A stretch of 64,000 bases of DNA from Cladorhizidae sp. MBARI D1340-BT2 (taxonomy: Eukaryota; Porifera; Demospongiae; Poecilosclerida; Cladorhizidae). Position numbers and translations under genes: made by a program. Of this stretch, positions 34,266 through 49,886 are shown piece after piece. How positions within the stretch are numbered: the first letter of the stretch is position 1; every line of letters starts with the position of its first letter. Location of the stretch: NCBI GenBank assembly GCA_028752905.1, contig JAQNBH010000011.1, positions 29,705,017-29,769,016 of the forward strand, in the 5' to 3' direction. The notes beneath the pieces are model-generated. The model did not search any database, was not told where the DNA came from, and saw only the letters and a list, made by a program, of their open reading frames with translations.

Positions 34266-37200
34266 CAGTTGATCCAACCTGGGTATACCCAGTCAGTTGA
34301 TGCAACCTAGGTATACCCAGGCAGCTGATGTAACATAGGCAGTAGATGCAACCTAGGTATAGCCAGGTAGCTGATGTAACCTAACAATACACAGGCAATG
34401 GATGCAACCTAGGTATAGCCAGGCAGCTGATGCATACTAGGTGTACTCAGGCAATTGATCCAACCTAGGTATACCCTGGCAGCTGATGCAACCTAAGTAT
34501 ACCCAGGAAGCTGATACAACCTAGGTATATTCAGACAGTAGATGCAACCCCAAGCAGTTGATGCAATCTAGGTATATCTACGCAGTTGATGCATACTAGG
34601 TATACTCAGGCAATTGATGCAACCTAGGTATACCCTGGCAGCTGATGCAACCTAAGTATACCCAGGCAGCTGATACAATCAAGGTATACCTAGGCAATTG
34701 TTGGAACCTAGGTATACCAAGTCAGCAGATACAACCTAGGTATACCCAGGCAGTTGTTGCAACCTAGGTATACCCAGGCAGCTGATACAACCTAGGTATA
34801 CCCAGGCAGTTGATGCAACCTAGGTATACCCAGGCAGCTGATACAACCTAGGTATATCAATGCAGCTGATGCAACCTAGGTATACCCAGGCAGTTGATTT
34901 AACCTAGAAATACTCAGGCAGTTGATGCAACCTAGGCAGTTGATGCAACCTAGGTATACCCAGGCAGTTGTTGCAAGTTAGGTATAATCAGACAGTTGAT
35001 GCAACCTAGGTATAGCCAGGCAGTAGATGCAACCTAGGTTTACCCGGGGAGTTGATGCAACCTAGGTATAGCCAGGCTGTTGATGCAAACTAAATATAGC
35101 CAGGCAGTGATACAACCAAGGCTATACACAGGCAGTGGATGCAACCTAGGTATAGCCAGGCAGTTAATGCAATCTAGGTATACTCAGGCAGTTGATGCAA
35201 TCTAGGTATAACCAGGCAGTTGATGCATCCTAGGTATACCCAGGCAGTTGATGCAACTAGGTATACCTATGCAGCTGATGTAATTTAGGTATACCCAAGC
35301 AGTTGATGCAACCTAGGTATACCCAGGCATTTGATGCAACGCAGGCAGTTGATGCAACCTAGGTATACCCATGCAGTTGATGCAAACTAGGTATAGCCAG
35401 GCAGTTGATGCAACCTAGGTATACCCAGGCAGTTGATGCAAACTATGTATAGCCAGGCACTTGATGCAACCTAAGTATAGCCAGGCAGTTATGCAACCTT
35501 GGTACACCCTGGCAGTTGATGCAACCTAGGTATACCGAGGCAGTTGAATCAACCTAGGTAAACACAGGCAGTTGAAGCAACCTAGGTATACCCAGGCAGT
35601 TGATGCAACCTACGTATACCCAGGCAGCTGATGCAACCTAGGTATACCCATGCAGTTGATGCAACCTAGGTATACCCAGGCAGCTGATACAATCTAGGTA
35701 TACACAGGCAGTTGATGCAACCTAGGTATACCCAGGTAGCTGATTCATCAACTAGATATACCCAGGCAATTGATGCAACCTATGTATGCCCAGGCAGCTG
35801 ATACAATCTAGGTATACCCAGGCAGTTGATGCAACCTAGGTATACACAGGCAGCTGATACAATCTAGGCAATTGATGCAATCTAGGTATACCTAGGCAGC
35901 TGATACAACCTAGGTATACCCAGGCAGATGATACAAACCAGGCAATTGATGCAACCTAGGTATACCCAGGCAGTTGATTCAAACTAGGTATACCCAGGCA
36001 GCTGATGCAACCTAGGTATACCCACAGGCAGTTGATGCAACCTAGATATACTCAGGCAGTTGATGCAACCTGGATATACCCAGTCAGTTGATGCAACCTA
36101 GGTATACCCAGGCAGCTGATGTAACATAGGTATACCTAGGCAGTAGATGCGACCTAGGTATAGCCAGGCAGCTGATGTAACTTAACAATACACAGGCAAT
36201 GGATGCAACCTAGGTATAGCCAGGCATCTGATGTATACTAGGTATACTCAGGCAATTGTTGCAACCTAGGTATACCCAGGAAGCTGATACAACCTAGGTA
36301 TATTAAGACAGTTGATGCAACCTAGGTATACCCAAGCAGTTGATGCAATCTAGGTATATCTAGGCAGTTGATGCAACCTAGGTATACCAAGGCAGCTGAT
36401 ACAATCAAGGTATACCCAGGCAATTGTGGGAACCTAGGTATACCAAGTCGCCAGATACAACCTAGGTATACCCAGGCAGCTGATACAACCTAGCAGTTGA
36501 TGCAACCTAGGTATACCCAGGCAGTTGATAAACCTAGGTATATCCAGGCAGCTGATGCAACCTAGGTATACCCAGGCAGTTGATGTAACCTAGAAATACT
36601 CAGGCAGTTGATGCAACCTAGGCAGTTGATGCAACCTAGGTATACCTAGGCAATTGATGCAACCTAGGTATACCCAGGCAGTTGATGAAACGTAGGTGTA
36701 CCCTGGCAGCTGATGCAACCTAGGTATACCCAGATATTTGATGCGGCCTATGTATATCCAGGCAGCTGATGCAACCTAGGTATACCCAAGCAGTTGATGC
36801 AACCTAGGTATACCCAGGCAGTTGTTGTAATCTAGGTATACTCAGACAGTTGATGCAACCTAGGTATAAAGAGACAGTTGATTCAACCTAGGTATAGCCA
36901 GGCAGTTGATGCAACCTAAGTTTACCCGGGCAGTTGATGCAACCTAGGTATAGCCAGGCAGTTGATGCAACCTAAATATAGCCAGGCAGTGATAAAACCT
37001 AGGCTATACACAGGCAGTTGATGCAACCTAGATATAGCCAGGCAGTTAATGCAACCTAGGTATACTCAGGCAGTTGAAGCAATCTAGGTATAATCAGGCA
37101 GTTGATGCATCCTAGGTATACCCAGGCAGTTGATGCAACCTAGGTATACCCAGGCAGCTGATACAATCAAGGTATACCCAGGCAATTGATGGAATCTAGG

Positions 37201-37344
37201 TATACCCAGGCAGCTGATACAACCTAGGTATACCCAGGCAGTTAATGCAACCTAGGTATACAAAGGCATCTGATACAATCTAGGTAAACCCAGGCAGTTG
37301 AATCAACCTAAGTATACACAGGCAGTTGAAGCAACATAGGTATA
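34266..37344. repeat. 28-bp array segment related to the 8-11 kb block
   Basis: This segment is made only of 28-bp monomers. Its series (GTAACATAGG, CAACAATACACAGG, TATATTAAGACAG, the CCAAGTCGCCAG variant at about 36440, and the TAAAGAGACAG variant at about 36870) follow the order seen at 8600-9700 and 11060-12100, with more mismatches than the young tandem pairs. Confidence 0.65.
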
Positions 37345-40300
37345 CCCAGGCAGTTGATGCAACCTACGTATACCCAGGCAGTTGAAGCAACCTATGTATG
37401 CCCAGGCAGCTGATACAATCTAGGTATACTCAGGCAGTTGATGCAACCTAGGTATACACAGGCAGCTGATACAATCTAGGTATACCCAGGCAATTGATGC
37501 AATCTAGGTATACCCAGGCAGCTGATACAACCTAGATAAACCCAGGCAGATAATACAATCTAGGTATACCCAGGCAATCCCTGCCAGTTGAATCAACCTA
37601 GGTATACCCAGGCAGCTGATGCAACCTAGGTATACACAGGCAGTTGATGCAACCTACGTATACCCAGGCAGCTGATGCAACCTAGGTATACCCATGCAGT
37701 TGATGCAACCTAGGTATACCCAGGCAGCTGATACAATCTAGGTATACCCAGGCAGTTGATGCAACCTAGGTATACCCAGACAGCTGATACAATGCAGGCA
37801 ATCGATGCAATCTAGGTATATCCAGGCAGCTGATACAACCTAGGTATACCCAGGCATATGATACAAGCTACGTATACCCAGGCAATTGATGCAACCTTGG
37901 TATACCTAGGCAGTTGATTCAACCTAGGTATACCCAAGCAGCTGATGCAACCCAGGCAGTTGATGCAACCTAGATATACTCAGGCAGTTGGTGCAACATA
38001 GGTATACCCAGACAGTTGATGCAACCAAGGTATACACAGGCAGTTGATCCAACCTGGGTATACCCAGGCAGTTGTTGCAACCTAGGTATACCCACGCAGC
38101 TGATGCAACCTAGGTATAGCCAGGCAGTTGATACAAACTAGGTATACCAGGCAGTTGATGCAACCTAGATGTACTCAGGCAGTTGATGCAACCTAGGTAT
38201 AGCCAGTCAATTGATGCAAACTAGGGATACCCAGGCGTTTGATGCAAGCAAGGTATACACAGTCAATTGATGCAACCTAGGTATACCCACGTAGATGATG
38301 CAATTAGGCATACCCAAGCACTGGATGCAACCTAGGTATTCCCAGACAGCTGATGCAACATAGGTATACCCAGGCAGTTGATGCAACCTAGGTATACCCA
38401 GGCAGCTGATGTAACCTAAGTATAAACAGGCAAAGGATGCAACCTAGGTATAGCCAGGCAATTGATAGAACCTAGGTATACCCAGGCAGTTGATGCAACC
38501 TAGATATACCCAGACAGCTGATGCAACATAGGTATACCCAGGCAGTTGATGCAAACTAGGTATACCCAGGCAGCTGATGTAACCTAAGAATACACAGGCC
38601 ATGGATGCAACCGAGGTATAGCAAGGCATCTGATGCATACTAGGTATACTCAGGCAATTGATGTAACCTAGGTATACCCAGGCAGCTGATGCAAACTAAA
38701 TATACCCAGGAAGCTGATACAACCTAGGTATACTCAGACAGTTGATGCAACCTAGGTATACCCAGGCAGCTGATACAATCAAGGTATACCCAGGCAATTG
38801 ATGGAACCTAGGTATACCCAGGCAGCTGATACAACCTAGGTATACCCAGGCAGTTAATGCAAACTAGGTATACCAAGGCAGCTGATACAATCTAGGTATA
38901 CCCAGGCAATTGATGCAATCTAGGTATACCCAGGCGGCTGATGCAACCTAGATATAGTCAGGCAGTTGATGTAACCTATGTATACCCAGACAGTTGATGC
39001 AACCAAGGTATACCCAGGCTGTTGATGCAACCTAGGTATACCCAGGCAGGTGATGCAACCTAGGTATACCAAGACAGCTGATGCATACTAGGTATACTCA
39101 GGCAATTGATGCAACCTAGGTATACCCTGGCAGCTGATGCAACCTAAGTATACCCAGGAAGCTGATACAACCTAGGTATATTCAGACAGTTGATGCAACC
39201 TAGGTATACCCAAGCAGTTGATGCAATCTAGGTATATCTAGGCAGTTGATGCAACATAGGTATACCCAGGCAGTTGATGCAAATTAGGTATACCCACCCA
39301 GGCAGCTGATGTAACCTAAGAATACACAGGCAATGGATGCAACCGAGGTATAGCCAGGCATCTGATACATACTAGGTATACTCAGGCAATTGATGCAACC
39401 TAATTATACCCAGGCAGCTGATGCAACCTAGGTATACCTAGGAAGCTCATACAACCTGGGTATACTCAGACAGCTGATGCAACCTAGGTATATCCAGGCA
39501 GCTGAGACAATCAAGGTATACCCAGGCAATTGATGGAACCTAGGTATATCCAGGCAGCTGATACAACCTAGGTATACCCAGGCAGTTAATGCAACCTAGG
39601 TATACCAAGGTATCTGATACAATCTAGGTATACCCAGGCAGTTGAATCAACCTAGGTATACACAGGCAGTTGAAGCAACCTAGGTATACCCAGGCAGTTG
39701 ATGCAACCTACGTATACCCAGGCAGCTGATGCAACCTAGGTATACCCAAGCAGTTGATGCAACCTAGGTATACCCAAGCAGCTGATACAATCTAGGTATA
39801 CCCAGGCAGTTGATGCAACCTAGGTATACCCAGGTAGCTGATTCAACCTAGGTATACCCAGGCAGTTGATGCAACCTATGTATGCCCAGGCAGCTGATAC
39901 AATCTAGGTATACCCAGACAGTTGATGCAAACTAGGTATACACAGGCAGCTGATACAATCTCGGTATACCCAGGAAATTGATGCAATCTAGGTATACCCA
40001 GGCAGCTGATACAACCTAGGTATACCCAGGCAGATGATACAACCCAGGCAATCCTAGGTATACCCATGCAGTTGATGCAACCTAGGTATACCCAGGCAGC
40101 TGATACAATCTAGGTATACCCAGGCAGTTGAAGCAACCTAGGTATACCCAGGTAGCTGATTCAACCTAGGTATACCCAGGCAGTTGATGCAACCTATGTA
40201 TGCCCAGGCAGCTGATATAATCTAGGTATACCCAGGCAGTTGATGCAACCTAGGTATACACAGGCAGCTGATACAATCTAGGTATATCCAGGCAATTGAT

Positions 40301-43300
40301 GCAATCTAGGTATAACCAGGCAGCTGATACAACCTAGGTATACCAAGGCAGATGATACAAACTAGGTATACCCAGGCAATTGATGCAACCTAGGTATACC
40401 CAGGCAGTTGATTCAACCTAGGTATACCAAGGCAGCTTATGCAACCTAGGTATACCCAGGCAGTTGATGCAACCTAGATATACTCAGGCAGTTGGTGCAA
40501 CCTGGGTATACCCAGACAGTTGATGCAACCAAGGTATATGCAGGTAGATGATGCAATTAGGTATACCCAAGCAGTGGCTGCAACCTAGATATACCCAGAC
40601 AGCTGATGCAACATAGGTATAACCCAGGCAGTTGATGCAACCTAGGTATACCCAGGCAGCTGATGTAACCTAAGTATACACAGGCAATGGATGCAATCTA
40701 GGTATAGCCAGGCAATTAATAGAACCTAGGTATACACGGGCCGTTGATGCAACCCAGACAGCTGATGCAACATAGGTATACCCAGGCAGTTGATGCAACC
40801 TAGGTATACCCAGGCAGCTGATGTAACCTAAGAATACACAGGCAATGGATACAACCGAGGTATAGCCAGGCATCTGATGCATACTAGGTATACTCAGGCA
40901 ATTGATGCAACCTAGGTATACCCAGGCAGCTGATGCAACCTAAGTATACCTAGGAAGCTGATACAACCTAGGTATACTCAGACAGTTGATGCAACCTAGG
41001 TATACCTAGGCAGCTGATACAATCAAGGTATACCCAGGCAATTGATGGAATCTAGGTATACCAAGGCAGCTGATACAACCTAGGTATACCCAGGCAGTTA
41101 ATGCAACCTAGGTATACAAAGGCATCTGATACAATCTAGGTATACCCAGGCAGTTGAATCAACCTAGGTATACACAGGCAGTTGAAGCAACCTAGGTATA
41201 CCCAGCAGTTGATGCAACCTACGTATACCCAGGCAGTTGAAGTAACCTATGTATGCCCAGGCAGCTGATACAATCTAGGTATACCGAGGCAGTTGATGCA
41301 ACCTAGGTATACACAGGCAGCAGATACAATCTAGGTATACCCAGGCAATTAATGCAATCTAGGTATACCCAGGCAGCTGATACAATCTAGGTATACCCAG
41401 GCAGATAATACAATCTAGGTATACCCAGGCAATCCCTGGCAGTTGATCAACCTAGGTATACCCAGGCAGCTGATGCAACCTAGGTATACACAGGCAGTTG
41501 ATGCAACCTATGTATACCCAGGCAGCTGATGCTACCTAGGTATACCCATGCAGTTGATGCAACCTAGGTTTACCCAGGCAGCTGATACAATCCAGGTATA
41601 CCCAGGCAGTTGATGCAATCTAGGTATACCCAGGCAGCTGATACAACCTAGGTATACCCAGGCAGTTGATACAACCTACGTATACCCAGGCAATTGATGC
41701 AACCTAGGTATACCCAGGCAGTTGATTCAACCTAGGTATACCCTGGCAGCTGATGCAACCCAGGCAGTTGATGCAACCTAGATATACTCAGGCAGTTGGT
41801 GCAAACTAGGTATACCCAGACAGTTGATGCAACCAAGGTATACACAGGAAGTTGATCCAACCTGGGTATACCCAGGCAGTTGATGCAACCTAAGTATACC
41901 CACGCAGCTGATGCAACCTAGGTATAGCCAGGCAGTTGATACAACCTAGGTATACCAGGAAGTTGATGCAACCTAGATATACTCAGGCAGTTGATGCAAC
42001 CCAGGTATAGCCAGTCAATTGATGCAAACTATGTATACCCAGGCGTTTGATGCAAGCAAGGTATACACAGGCAATTGATGCAACCTAGGTATACCCACGT
42101 AGATGATGCAATTAGGCATACCCAAGCTGTGGATGCAACCTAGGTATACCCAGACAGCTGATGCAACATAGGTATACCCAGGCACTTGATGCAACCTAGG
42201 TATACCCAGGCAGCTGATGTAACCTAATTATACACAGGCAATGGATGCAACCTAGGTATAGCCAGGCAATTGATAGAACCCAGGTATACCCAGGCATTTG
42301 ATGCAACCTAGATATACCCAGACAGCTGATGCAACATAGATATACCCAGGCAGTTGATGCAACCTAGGTATACCCAGGCAGCTGATGTAACCTAAGAATA
42401 CACAGGCCATGGATGCAACCGAGGTATAGCCAGGTATCTGATGCATACTAGGTATACTCAGGCAATTGATGTAACCTAGGTATACCCAGGCAGCTGATGC
42501 AACCTAAGTATACCCAGGAAGCTGATACAACCTAGGTATACTCAGACAGTTGATGCAACCTAGGTATACCCAGGCAGCTGATACAATCAAGGTATACCCA
42601 GGCAATTGATGGAACTTAGGTATACCCAGGCAGCGGATACAACCTAGGCATACCCAGGCAGTTAAAGCAAACTAGGTATACCAAGGCAGCTGATACAATC
42701 TAGGTATACCCAGGTAATTGATGCAATCTAGGTATACCCAGGCGGCTGATGCAACCTAGATATAGTCAGGCAGTTGATGCAACCTATGTATACCCAGACA
42801 GTTGATGCAACCAAGGTATACCCAGGCTGTTGATGCAACCTAGGTATACCCAGGCAGGTGATACAACCTAGGTATACCCAGTCAGCTGATGCAACCTAGG
42901 TATAGCATGGCAATTGATAGAACCTAGGTATATCCAGGCAGTTGATGCAACCTATGTATGCCCAGGCAGCTGATACAATCTAGGTATACCGAGGCAGTTG
43001 ATGCAACCTAGGTATACACAGGCAGCTGATACTTTCTAGGTATACCCAGGCAATTAATGCAATCTAGGTATACCCAGGCAGCTGATACAATCTAGGTATA
43101 CCCAGGCAGATAATACAATCTAGGTATACCCAGGCAATCCCTGGCAGTTGATCAACCTAGGTATACCCATGCATCTGATGCAACCTAGGTATACACAGGC
43201 AGTTGATGCAACCTACGTATACCCAGGCAGCTGATGCTACCTAGGTATACCCATGCAGTTGATGCAACCTAGGTATACCCAGGTAGCTGATACAATCCAG

Positions 43301-46300
43301 GTATACCCAGGCAGTTGATGCAATCTAGGTATACCCAGGCAGCTGATACAACCTAGGTATACCCAGGCAGTTGATACAACCTACGTATACCCAGGCAATT
43401 GATGCAACCTAGGTATACCCAGGCAGTTGATTCAACCAAGTATACCCAGGCAGCTGATGCAACCCAGGCAGTTGATGCAACCTAGATATACTCAGGCAGT
43501 TGGTGCAAACTAGGTATACCCAGACAGTTGATGCAACCAAGGTATACACAGGAAGTTGATCCAACCTGGGTATACCCAGGCAGTTGATGCAACCTAAGTA
43601 TACCCACGCAGCTGATGCAACCTAGGTATAGCCAGGCAGTTGATACATCCTATGTATACCAGGAAGTTGATGCAACCTAGATATACTCAGGCAGTTGATG
43701 CAACCTAGGTATAGCCAGTCAATTGATGCAAACTATGTATACCCAGGCGTTTGATGCAAGCAAGGTATACACAGGCAATTGATGCAACCTAGGTATACCC
43801 ACGTAGATGATGCAATTAGGCATACCCAAGCAGTGGATGCAACCTAGGTATTCCCAGACAGCTGATGCAACATAGGTATACCCAGGCACTTGATGCAACC
43901 TAGGTATACCCAGGCAGCTGATGTAACCTAATTATACACAGGCAATGGATGCAACCTAGGTATAGCCAGGCAATTGATAGAACCTAGGTATACCCAGGCA
44001 GTTGATGCAACCTAGATATACCCAGACAGCTGATGCAACATAGGTATACCCAGGCAGTTGATGCAACCTAGGTATACCCAGGCAGCTGATGTAACCTAAG
44101 AATACACAGGCCATGGATGCAACCGAGGTATATCCAGGCATCTGATGCATACTAGGTATACTCAGGCAATTGATGTAACCTAGGTATACCCAGGCAGCTG
44201 ATGCAACCTAAGTATACCCAGGAAGCTGATACAACCTAGGTATACTCAGACAGTTGATGCAACCTAGGTATACCCAGGCAGCTGATATAATCAAGGTATA
44301 CCCAGGCAATTGATGGAACTTAGGTATACCCAGGCAGCTGATACAACCTAGGTATACCCAGGCAGTTAAAGCAAACTAGGTATACCAAGGCAGCTGATAC
44401 AATCTAGGTATACCCAGGCAATTGATGCAAACTAGGTATACCCAGGCGGCTGATGCAACCTAGATATAGTCAGGCAGTTGATGCAACCTATGTATACCAA
44501 GACAGTTGATGCAACCAAGGTATACCCAGGCTGTTGATGCAACCTAGGTATACCCAGGCAGGTGATACAACCTAGGTATACCCTGTCAGCTGATGCAACC
44601 TAGGTATAGCATGGCAATTGATAGAACCTAGGTATACCCAGGCAGTTGATGCAACCTAGATATACCCAGACAGCTGATGCAACATAGGTATACCCAGGCA
44701 GTTGATATAACCTAGGTATACCCAGGCCGCTGATTTAACCTAACAATATACAGGCAATGGATGCAGCCTAGGTATAGCCAGGCAGCTGATGCATACTAGG
44801 TATACTCAGGCAATTTATGCAACCTAGGTATACCCTGGCAGCTTATGCAACCTAAGTATACCCAGAAAGCTGATACAACCTAGGTATATTCAGACAGTTG
44901 ATGCAACCTAGGTATACCCAAGCAGTTGATGCAATCTAGGTATATCTAGGCAGTTGATGCAACATAGGTATACCCAGGCAGTTGATGCAACCTAGGTATA
45001 CCCACCCAGGCAGCTGATGTAACCTAAGAATACTCAGGCAATTGATGCAACCTAGGTATACCCAGGCAGCTGATGCAACCTAGGTATACCTAGGAAGCTG
45101 ATACAACCTAGGTATACTCAGACAGCTGATGCAACCTAGGTATACCCAGGCAGCTGATACAATCAAAGTATACCCAGGCAATTGATGGAACCTAGGTATA
45201 TCCAGGCAGCTGATACAACCTAGGTATACCCAGGCAGTTAATGCAACCTAGGTATACCCAAGGCAACTGATACAATCTAGGTATACCCAGGCAGTTGAAT
45301 CAACCTAGGTATACACAGGCAGTTGAAGCAACCTAGTTATATCCAGGCAGTTGATGCAACCTACGTATACCCAGACAGCTGATGCAACCTAGGTATACCC
45401 ATGCAGTTGATGCAAACTAGGTATACCCAGGCAGCTGATACAATCTAGGTATACCCAGGCAGTTGATGCAACCTAGGTATACCCAGGTAGCTGATTCAAC
45501 CTAGGTATACCCAGGCAGTTGATGCAACCTATGTATGCCCAGGCAGCTGAAACAATCTAGGTATACCCAGGCAGTTGATGCAAACTAGGTATACACAGGC
45601 AGCTGATACAATCTAGGTATACCCAGGAAATTGATGCAATCTAGGTATACCCAGGCAGCTGATACAACCTAGATATACCCAGGCAGATGATACAACCCAG
45701 GCAATCCTAGGTATACCCAGGCAGTTGATTCAACCTAGGTATACCCAGGCAGCTGATGCAAACTAGGTATACCCAGGCAGTTGATGCAACCTACGTATAC
45801 CTTGTAGTTGATGCAACCTAGATATACTCAGGCATTTGATGAAACTCCAGTCAATTAATGCAAACTAGGTATACCAAAGCGTTTGATGCAACCATGGTAT
45901 ACACAGGCAATTGATGCAACCTAGGTATACCCAGGTAGATGATGCAATTACGTATACCCAAGCAGTGGATTCAACCTAGGTATACCCAGACAGCTGATGC
46001 AACATAGGTATACCCAGGCAGTTGATGCAACCTAGGTATAACCAGGCAGCTGATGTAACCTAAGTATACACAGGCAATGGATGCAACCTTGGTATAGCCA
46101 GGCAATTAATAGAACCTAGGGATACCCAGGCAGTTGATGCAACCTAGGTATACCCAGACAGCTGATGCAACATAGGTATACCCAGGCAGTTGATGCAACC
46201 TAGGTATACCCAGGCAGCTGATGTAACCTAAGAATACACAGGTAATGGATCCAACCGAGGTATAGCCAGGCATCTGATGCATACTCGGTATACTCAGGCA

Positions 46301-46465
46301 ATTGATGCAACCTAGGTATACCCAGGCAGTTGATGTACCCTAGAAATACTCAGGCAGTTGGTGCAACCTAGGCAGTTGATGCAACCTAGGTATACCTAGG
46401 CAATTGATGCAACCTAGGTATACCCAGGCAGTTGATGAAACGTAGGTGTACCCTGGCAGCTGATG
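37345..46465. repeat. Higher-order block D, copy 1 (9,648-bp spacing)
   Basis: Landmarks at 37574, 38444, 39876, 40670 and 41429 recur at 47222, 48092, 49524, 50318 and 51077, all 9,648 bp later. After about 42000 the spacing shifts by 84 bp (three monomers missing from copy 2 near 51650). It shifts again because copy 2 was enlarged by nested duplications. A 1.7-kb internal repeat marks 41429/43134 and 42252/43956. Confidence 0.82.
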
Positions 46466-49400
46466 CAACCTAGGTATACCCATGCAGTTGATGCAACCTA
46501 GGTATACCCAAGCAGCTGATACAATCTAGGTATACCCAGGCAGTTGATGCAACCTAGGTATACCCAGGTAGCTGATTCAACCTAGGTATACCCAGGCAGT
46601 TGATGCAACCTATGTATGCCCAGGCAGCTGATACAATCTAGGTATACCCAGACAGTTGATGCAAACTAGGTATACACAGGCAGCTGATACAATCTCGGTA
46701 TACCCAGGAAATTGATGCAATCTAGGTATACCCAGGCAGCTGATACAACCTAGGTATACCCAGGCAGATGATACAACCCAGGCAATCCTAGGTATACCCA
46801 TGCAGTTGATGCAACCTAGGTATACCCAGGCAGCTGATACAATCTAGGTATACCCAGGCAGTTGAAGCAACCTAGGTATACCCAGGTAGCTGATTCAACC
46901 TAGGTATACCCAGGCAGTTGATGCAACCTATGTATGCCCAGGCAGCTGATATAATCTAGGTATACCCAGGCAGTTGATGCAACCTAGGTATACCCAGGCA
47001 GTTGATGCAACCTACGTATACCCAGGCAGTTGAAGCAACCTATGTATGCCCAGGCAGCTGATACAATCTAGGTATACTCAGGCAGTTGATGCAACCTAGG
47101 TATACACAGGCAGGTGATACAATCTAGGTATACCCAGGCAATTGATGCAATCTAGGTATACCCAGGCAGCTGATACAACCTAGATATACCCAGGCAGATA
47201 ATACAATCTAGGTATACCCAGGCAATCCCTGCCAGTTGAATTAACCTAGGTATACCCAGGCAGCTGATGCAACCTAGGTATACACAGGCAGTTGATGCAA
47301 CCTACGTATAACCAGGCAGCTGATGCAACCTAGGTATACCCATGCAGTTGATGCAACCTAGGTATACCCTGGCAGCTGATACAATCTAGGTATACCCAGG
47401 CAGTTGATGCAACCTAGGTATACCCAGACAGCTGATACAATGCAGGCAATCGATGCAATCTAGGTATATCCAGGCAGCTGATACAACCTAGGTATACCCA
47501 GGCATATGATACAAGCTACGTATACCCAGGCAATTGATGCAACCTTGGTATACCTAGGCAGTTGATTCAACCTAGGTATACCCAAGCAGCTGATGCAACC
47601 CAGGCAGTTGATGCAACCTAGATATACTCAGGCAGTTGGTGCAACATAGGTATACCCAGACAGTTGATGCAACCAAGGTATACACAGGCAGTTGATCCAA
47701 CCTGGGTATACCCAGGCACTTGTTGCAACCTAGGTATAACCACGCAGCTGATGCAACCTAGGTATAGCCAGGCAGTTGATACAAACTAGGTATACCAGGC
47801 AGTTGATGCAACCTAGATATACTCTGGCAGTTGATGCAACCTAGGTATAGCCAGTCAATTGATGCAAACTAGGTATACCCAGGCGTTTGATGCAAGCAAG
47901 GTATACACAGTCAATTGATGCAACCTAGGTATACCCACGTAGATGATGCAATTAGGCATACCCAAGCACTGGATGCAACCTAGGTATTCCCAGACAGCTG
48001 ATGCAACATAGGTATACCCAGGCAGTTGATGCAACCTAGGTATACCCAGGCAGCTGATGTAACCTAAGTATAAACAGGCAAAGGATGCAACCTAGGTATA
48101 GCCAGGCAATTGATAGAACCTAGGTATACCCAGGCAGTTGATGCAACCTAGATATACCCAGACAGCTGATGCAACATAGGTATACCCAGGCAGTTGATGC
48201 AACCTAGGTATACCCAGGCAGCTGATGTAACCTAAGAATACACAGGCCATGGATGCAACCGAGGTATAGCCAGGCATCTGATGCCTACTAGGTATACTCA
48301 GGCAATTGATGTAACCTAGGTATACCCAGGCAACTGATGCAAACTAAATATACCCAGGAAGCTGATACAACTTAGGTATACTCAGACAGTTGATGCAACC
48401 TAGGTATACCCAGGCAGCTGATACAATCAAGGTATACCCAGGCAATTGATGGAACCTAGGTATACCCAGGCAGCTGATACAACCTAGGTATACCCAGGCA
48501 GTTAATGCAAACTAGGTATACCAAGGCAGCTGATACAATCTAGGTATACCCAGGCAATTGATGCAATCTAGGTATACCCAGGCGGCTGATGCAACCTAGA
48601 TATAGTCAGGCAGTTGATGTAACCTATGTATACTCAGACAGTTGATGCAACCAAGGTATACCCTGGCTGTTGATGCAACCTAGGTATACCCAGGCAGGTG
48701 ATGCAACCTAGGTATACCCAGACAGCTGATGCATACTAGGTATACTCAGGCAATTGATGCAACCTAGGTATACCCTGGCAGCTAATGCAACCTAAGTATA
48801 CCCAGGAAGCTGATACAACCTAGGTATATTCAGACAGTTGATGCAACCTAGGTATACCCAAGCAGTTGATGCAATCTAGGTATATCTAGGCAGTTGATGC
48901 AACATAGGTATACCCAGGCAGTTGATGCAAATTAGGTATACCCACCCAGGCAGCTGATGTAACCTAAGAATACACAGGCAATGGATGCAACCGAGGTATA
49001 GCCAGGCATCTGATACATACTAGGTATACTCAGGCAATTGATGCAACCTAATTATACCCAGGCAGCTGATGCAACCTAGGTATACCTAGGAAGCTCATAC
49101 AACCTAGGTATACTCAGACAGCTGATGCAACCTAGGTATACCCAGGCAGCTGAGACAATCAAGGTATACCCAGGCAATTGATGGAACCTAGGTATATCCA
49201 GGCAGCTGATACAACCTAGGTATACCCAGGCAGTTAATGCAACCTAGGTATACCAAGGTATCTGATACAATCTAGGTATACCCAGGCAGTTGAATCAACC
49301 TAGGTATACACAGGCAGTTGAAGCAACCTAGGTATACCCAGGCAGTTGATGCAACCTACGTATACCCAGGAAGCTGATGCAACCTAGGTATACCCATGCA

Positions 49401-49886
49401 GTTGATGCAACCTAGGTATACCCAAGCAGCTGATACAATCTAGGTATACCCAGGCAGTTGATGCAACCTAGGTATACCCAGGTAGCTGATTCAACCTAGG
49501 TATACCCAGGCAGTTGATGCAACCTATGTATGCCCAGGCAGCTGATACAATCTAGGTATACCCAGACAGTTGATGCAAACTAGGTATACACAGGCAGCTG
49601 ATACAATCTCGGTATACCCAGGAAATTGATGCAATCTAGGTATACCCATGCAGCTGATACAACCTAGGTATACCCAGGCAGATGATACAACCCAGGCAAT
49701 CCTAGGTATACCCATGCAGTTGATGCAACCTAGGTATACCCAGGCAGCTGATACAATCTAGGTATACCCAGGCAGTTGAAGAAACCTAGGTATACCCAGG
49801 TAGCTGATTCAACCTAGGTATACCCAGGCAGTTGATGCAACCTATGTATGCCCAGGCAGCTGATATAATCTAGGTATACCCAGGCA